Source: an uncultured Porphyromonas sp.
GTDB taxonomy: Bacteria; Bacteroidota; Bacteroidia; Bacteroidales; Porphyromonadaceae
DNA: 6,494 bases
Assembly (NCBI GenBank): GCA_946997275.1
Contig: CAMPUN010000068.1
Location: forward strand, 1 to 6,494
Direction: 5' to 3'
Below, in pieces: positions 4,161 through 6,494 of this stretch (its first letter is position 1; the number at the start of each line of letters is the position of its first letter). The position numbers and the translations under genes were made by a program. The notes below the pieces were generated by a model, which saw only the letters and a program-made list of their open reading frames with translations, had not been told where the DNA came from and searched no databases.

Positions 4161-5506
4161 TCACTCCCCGACTCCATCCGCTCGTTGGCAAGCGAGCAGC
4201 CTTCTACACGCTGGGCTGTCGACTCAACTATGCCGAGACCTCGACCATCGCTCGCCAGCTAGCGACCGTGGGCGTGGAACGTATCTCTGACGAACATCAC
4301 CACACGACGGAGGTGGTCCCTGACATCTGCATCGTCAACAGTTGCTCGGTGACCGACACGGCGGACAAGAAGTGTCGCAGTCTCATCAACCGTCTGCACC
4401 GCGAGTACCCCGAGGCGCTCATCGTCGTGACCGGTTGCTATGCCCAGCTACAAGGCGAACAGATCGCACAGATGCCTGGCGTAGACCTCGTCGTCGGGTC
4501 AGGGCGCAAAAGCGAAATCGTCGCGCTTCTCACCGAGCTTTACCAAAAGCGCAGCCAGCCGAAAGCTGCTACGCCCCACGTCACCGCCCGCCGAGAGCTC
4601 CAACACTTCGAGCCGAGCGTCTCTTCGGACGACCGCACGCGCCACTTCCTCAAGGTGCAGGACGGCTGCGACTACTGCTGCACTTACTGCACCATACCTG
4701 CCGCTCGTGGTGTCAGTCGTAACGGATCTATCGCCTCACTGGTGGCGCAGGCGGAGCGTGTCGCTGAGCTGGGCGGCAGGGAAATCATCTTGACAGGTGT
4801 CAACATCGGCGACTTCGGACGCACCACGGGCGAAACGCTCCTAGAGCTTCTCCACCGACTGACACAAGTCGCAGGCATCGCACGCTACCGCATCGGCTCC
4901 ATCGAGCCAGAGTTGCTGACTCCAGAGATCATTCAGTTCGTCGCTGAGACGGCGCAGTTCATGCCACACTTCCACATCCCCCTCCAGTCTGGCTCCGACC
5001 AGGTGCTGCGCCTGATGCGACGGCACTACGACACGGCGCTCTTTGCCGAGCGGCTCAAGCTCATCTACGAGCTGATCCCCGATGCTTTCGTCGGTATCGA
5101 TGTCATTGCGGGCATGCGAGGCGAACTTCCCGAGCATCATGCCGAGACCTTGGCTTTCCTCAAAACGCAACCGTGGAGCCAGCTGCACGTCTTCCCCTAT
5201 AGCGAGCGCAAAGGCACCAAAGCTCTAGAGATTAAGCCCGCGGTACCCGCAACCGAAAAGAAGCTCCGCACGAAGGAGCTCCTCGCCCTCTCCAGCGAAC
5301 GGCACAACGCTTTCTGCGCCCCCTTCGCTGGCTCCGTCCGTCCCGTTCTCTGGGAGGAGACTCTCCATGACGAGATGATGGAGGGCTTCACCGACAACTA
5401 TATACGTGTCGCCCAGCCGTACGACCCCGAGCTCGTCGGAGCCATCACCCCCGCACAGCTAGCGCACTGGAGCGTGCGACGACAAACCTTCACCACCAAG
5501 CCATAA
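4157..5506 (+). CDS. mtaB: tRNA (N6-L-threonylcarbamoyladenosine(37)-C2)-methylthiotransferase MtaB
   Basis: Radical-SAM enzyme that adds a methylthio group to t6A at position 37 of ANN-decoding tRNAs, giving ms2t6A; cytoplasmic, using two 4Fe-4S clusters. The 449-residue length is usual. The N-terminal MTTase domain has its cluster cysteines at Cys21 (TLGCRLN), Cys63 (VNSCSVTD) and Cys94 (VTGCYAQL). The radical-SAM signature C-X3-C-X2-C is Cys171/175/178, with an extra Cys174 between. HIPLQSGSD (273-281) and FPYSERKGTKA (346-356) are further family motifs, and a TRAM-like RNA-binding end covers about 385-449. The TLGCRLN signature and early CSVTD favour MtaB over MiaB or RimO. ATG 4157 overlaps the upstream stop by four bases; a longer in-frame start at 4094 would read far into the transporter gene and add a non-homologous leader. 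No Shine-Dalgarno is visible. Confidence 0.95.
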   Translation: MITPRLHPLVGKRAAFYTLGCRLNYAETSTIARQLATVGVERISDEHHHTTEVVPDICIVNSCSVTDTADKKCRSLINRLHREYPEALIVVTGCYAQLQGEQIAQMPGVDLVVGSGRKSEIVALLTELYQKRSQPKAATPHVTARRELQHFEPSVSSDDRTRHFLKVQDGCDYCCTYCTIPAARGVSRNGSIASLVAQAERVAELGGREIILTGVNIGDFGRTTGETLLELLHRLTQVAGIARYRIGSIEPELLTPEIIQFVAETAQFMPHFHIPLQSGSDQVLRLMRRHYDTALFAERLKLIYELIPDAFVGIDVIAGMRGELPEHHAETLAFLKTQPWSQLHVFPYSERKGTKALEIKPAVPATEKKLRTKELLALSSERHNAFCAPFAGSVRPVLWEETLHDEMMEGFTDNYIRVAQPYDPELVGAITPAQLAHWSVRRQTFTTKP

Positions 5507-5514
5507 GCCGACCT

Positions 5515-6494
5515 ATGAACCGTCCCGACCTAGCCATCGTCGTTCTCAACTGGAACGGGCGCAAGCTCCTCGAGGAGTACATCCCGTCCCTCGTGGCGCA
5601 CACACCGCCTGAGGTGGCCGACCTCGTGGTCATAGACAACGGTTCGACAGACGACTCGCTCGCTTACCTGCAGAAGGCTTTCCCGCAAGTCAAGCTCGTT
5701 CGTCTATCCGAAAACTACGGCTTCGCAGGAGGCTACAACCGAGGGCTTCGTCAGCTCAACTACTCCTATTATTGTCTCCTCAATAGCGACGTACGTGTCT
5801 CGCCCCACTGGTGCGACCGTCCGCTAGCTTTGCTGAGAGAAGGTCTCGCTGCCGTACAACCCAAGCTGCGCAGTGACCGCCAGCCCGAAGCGTTTGAGTA
5901 CGCTGGCGCTGCTGGTGGTGAGCTAGATCGCTGGGGCTATCCCTACTGTCGAGGTCGTCTCTTCGACACCGTCGAGCTGGATCATGGACAGTATGACGAG
6001 GAGTGCGAGATACTCTGGGCGACAGGCGCCTGCTACTTCGTCAGTAGCGAAGCGTTTTGGCAGGTAGGTGGCTTCGACGAGAGCTTTTTCGCTCACATGG
6101 AGGAGATCGATCTGTCGTGGCGGCTCTGGCTCTCGGGCGGTCGTATCCTCTACACCCCCGACAGCATCGTCTACCATCTCGGAGGAGCCACGCTCGAGAT
6201 GGGGAGCCCGAGGAAGAGCTACCTCAACTTTCGCAACAACCTCCGCATGCTCTACAAGAACCTCCCCACACGGCATGCCCGCAGGCGCATCCTCCTCTGT
6301 CGCCTCCCGCTAGACCTGCTCGCCGCCTTCACCTTCCTCGTCAAGGGGCAGCCCCGACACGCCACAGCCGTACTACGAGCCGTGCGCGACTTCTACCGCA
6401 CCCGTCGCCAGCTCGCCCTTTCCGCCGATCAGCCCTGGGACTGCGCCACAGCAACCCCGCCCATAGCGCGCTACTCGCTCCTCTGGCAGTACCA
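5515..6494 (+). CDS. family 2 glycosyltransferase, 3' end beyond the window
   Basis: Begins at an ATG eight bases after mtaB and remains open to the window edge: 326 complete codons, no stop. The protein is a GT2 (GT-A fold) inverting transferase of the rhamnosyltransferase-like type (WbbL-like), probably acting at the cytoplasmic membrane face in cell-surface glycan synthesis. Visible motifs are VVLNWNG (9-15), VVIDNGSTDDS (38-48) for nucleotide-sugar binding, ENYGFAGGYNRG (66-77), the metal-binding LNSDV (89-93), WATGACYFV (168-176), GGFDESFFAHMEEIDLSWR (185-203) with the likely catalytic acidic residues, and YHLGG (220-224). A hydrophobic segment (about 259-277) may attach it to the membrane. 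The C-terminal part (280-326) is Arg-rich and usual for such enzymes. Donor and acceptor sugars cannot be deduced. Probably the last visible member of the operon. Confidence 0.93.
   Translation, partial: MNRPDLAIVVLNWNGRKLLEEYIPSLVAHTPPEVADLVVIDNGSTDDSLAYLQKAFPQVKLVRLSENYGFAGGYNRGLRQLNYSYYCLLNSDVRVSPHWCDRPLALLREGLAAVQPKLRSDRQPEAFEYAGAAGGELDRWGYPYCRGRLFDTVELDHGQYDEECEILWATGACYFVSSEAFWQVGGFDESFFAHMEEIDLSWRLWLSGGRILYTPDSIVYHLGGATLEMGSPRKSYLNFRNNLRMLYKNLPTRHARRRILLCRLPLDLLAAFTFLVKGQPRHATAVLRAVRDFYRTRRQLALSADQPWDCATATPPIARYSLLWQY

Larger units (their letters stand above)
765..6494 (+). other. predicted seven-gene envelope operon
   Basis: Seven + strand genes follow one another with gaps of 16, 14, 15 and 12 bases, then a 4-base overlap, then 8 bases. 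I see no stem-plus-T-run or TAnnTTTG box in any of these gaps. A strong terminator lies upstream and a -7 box just before the first gene. Co-transcription is inference from this layout; internal promoters within genes are not excluded. Confidence 0.7.

Noticed and set aside
5923..6276. 117-codon minus strand frame and an 81-codon + strand frame at 6068-6313
   Set aside because: Both are shadows of the glycosyltransferase, which is continuous across this part in its own frame.

Overview
The window looks like chromosomal DNA from a Bacteroidota species, most likely Porphyromonas or a close relative. Several things point there: two TAnnTTTG-type -7 promoter boxes, almost no Shine-Dalgarno sequences before the genes, an AmiC-like amidase followed directly by a MlaD/MCE protein (a pairing familiar in this phylum), and the family resemblance of the proteins. 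The species call is inference; no 16S or other marker is present.

Left part (1-764). Bases 1-77 may be the end of a gene that starts outside the window; the strand is not certain. A possible structured terminator follows (102-160). Bases 160-440 hold no convincing gene. They contain a decayed structured repeat: two 50-base copies of a hairpin element (237-286 and 344-393) flanking three in-register 21-base tandem units (278-340), plus a perfect small palindrome (384-398). Next is a self-contained tRNA-Lys(UUU) unit: promoter (444-472), leader hairpin (495-520), tRNA (531-603) and a strong intrinsic terminator (648-686). A second promoter box (733-740) precedes the protein genes.

Right part (765-6494). 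Seven genes lie on the + strand with gaps of 8-16 bases or a 4-base overlap, and no terminator is visible between them, so they probably form one operon. In order: a secreted zinc N-acetylmuramoyl-L-alanine amidase with a C-terminal SPOR-like domain; a membrane-anchored MCE/MlaD lipid-transport protein; a 65-residue two-helix membrane protein; two half-size chromate-transporter (CHR) family proteins that probably form a heterodimer; the radical-SAM tRNA methylthiotransferase MtaB; and a family 2 glycosyltransferase that runs off the right edge without a stop.

The theme is mainly cell envelope: peptidoglycan cleavage, lipid trafficking, a membrane transporter and glycan synthesis, with one tRNA-modification enzyme included. 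MtaB modifies A37 of ANN-decoding tRNAs. The lysine tRNA upstream belongs to that class, but its relevant modification in bacteria may be made by another enzyme, so I do not claim a link. No mobile-element gene, CRISPR array or obvious new multi-gene system is present. The least explained sequence is the structured repeat region before the tRNA.
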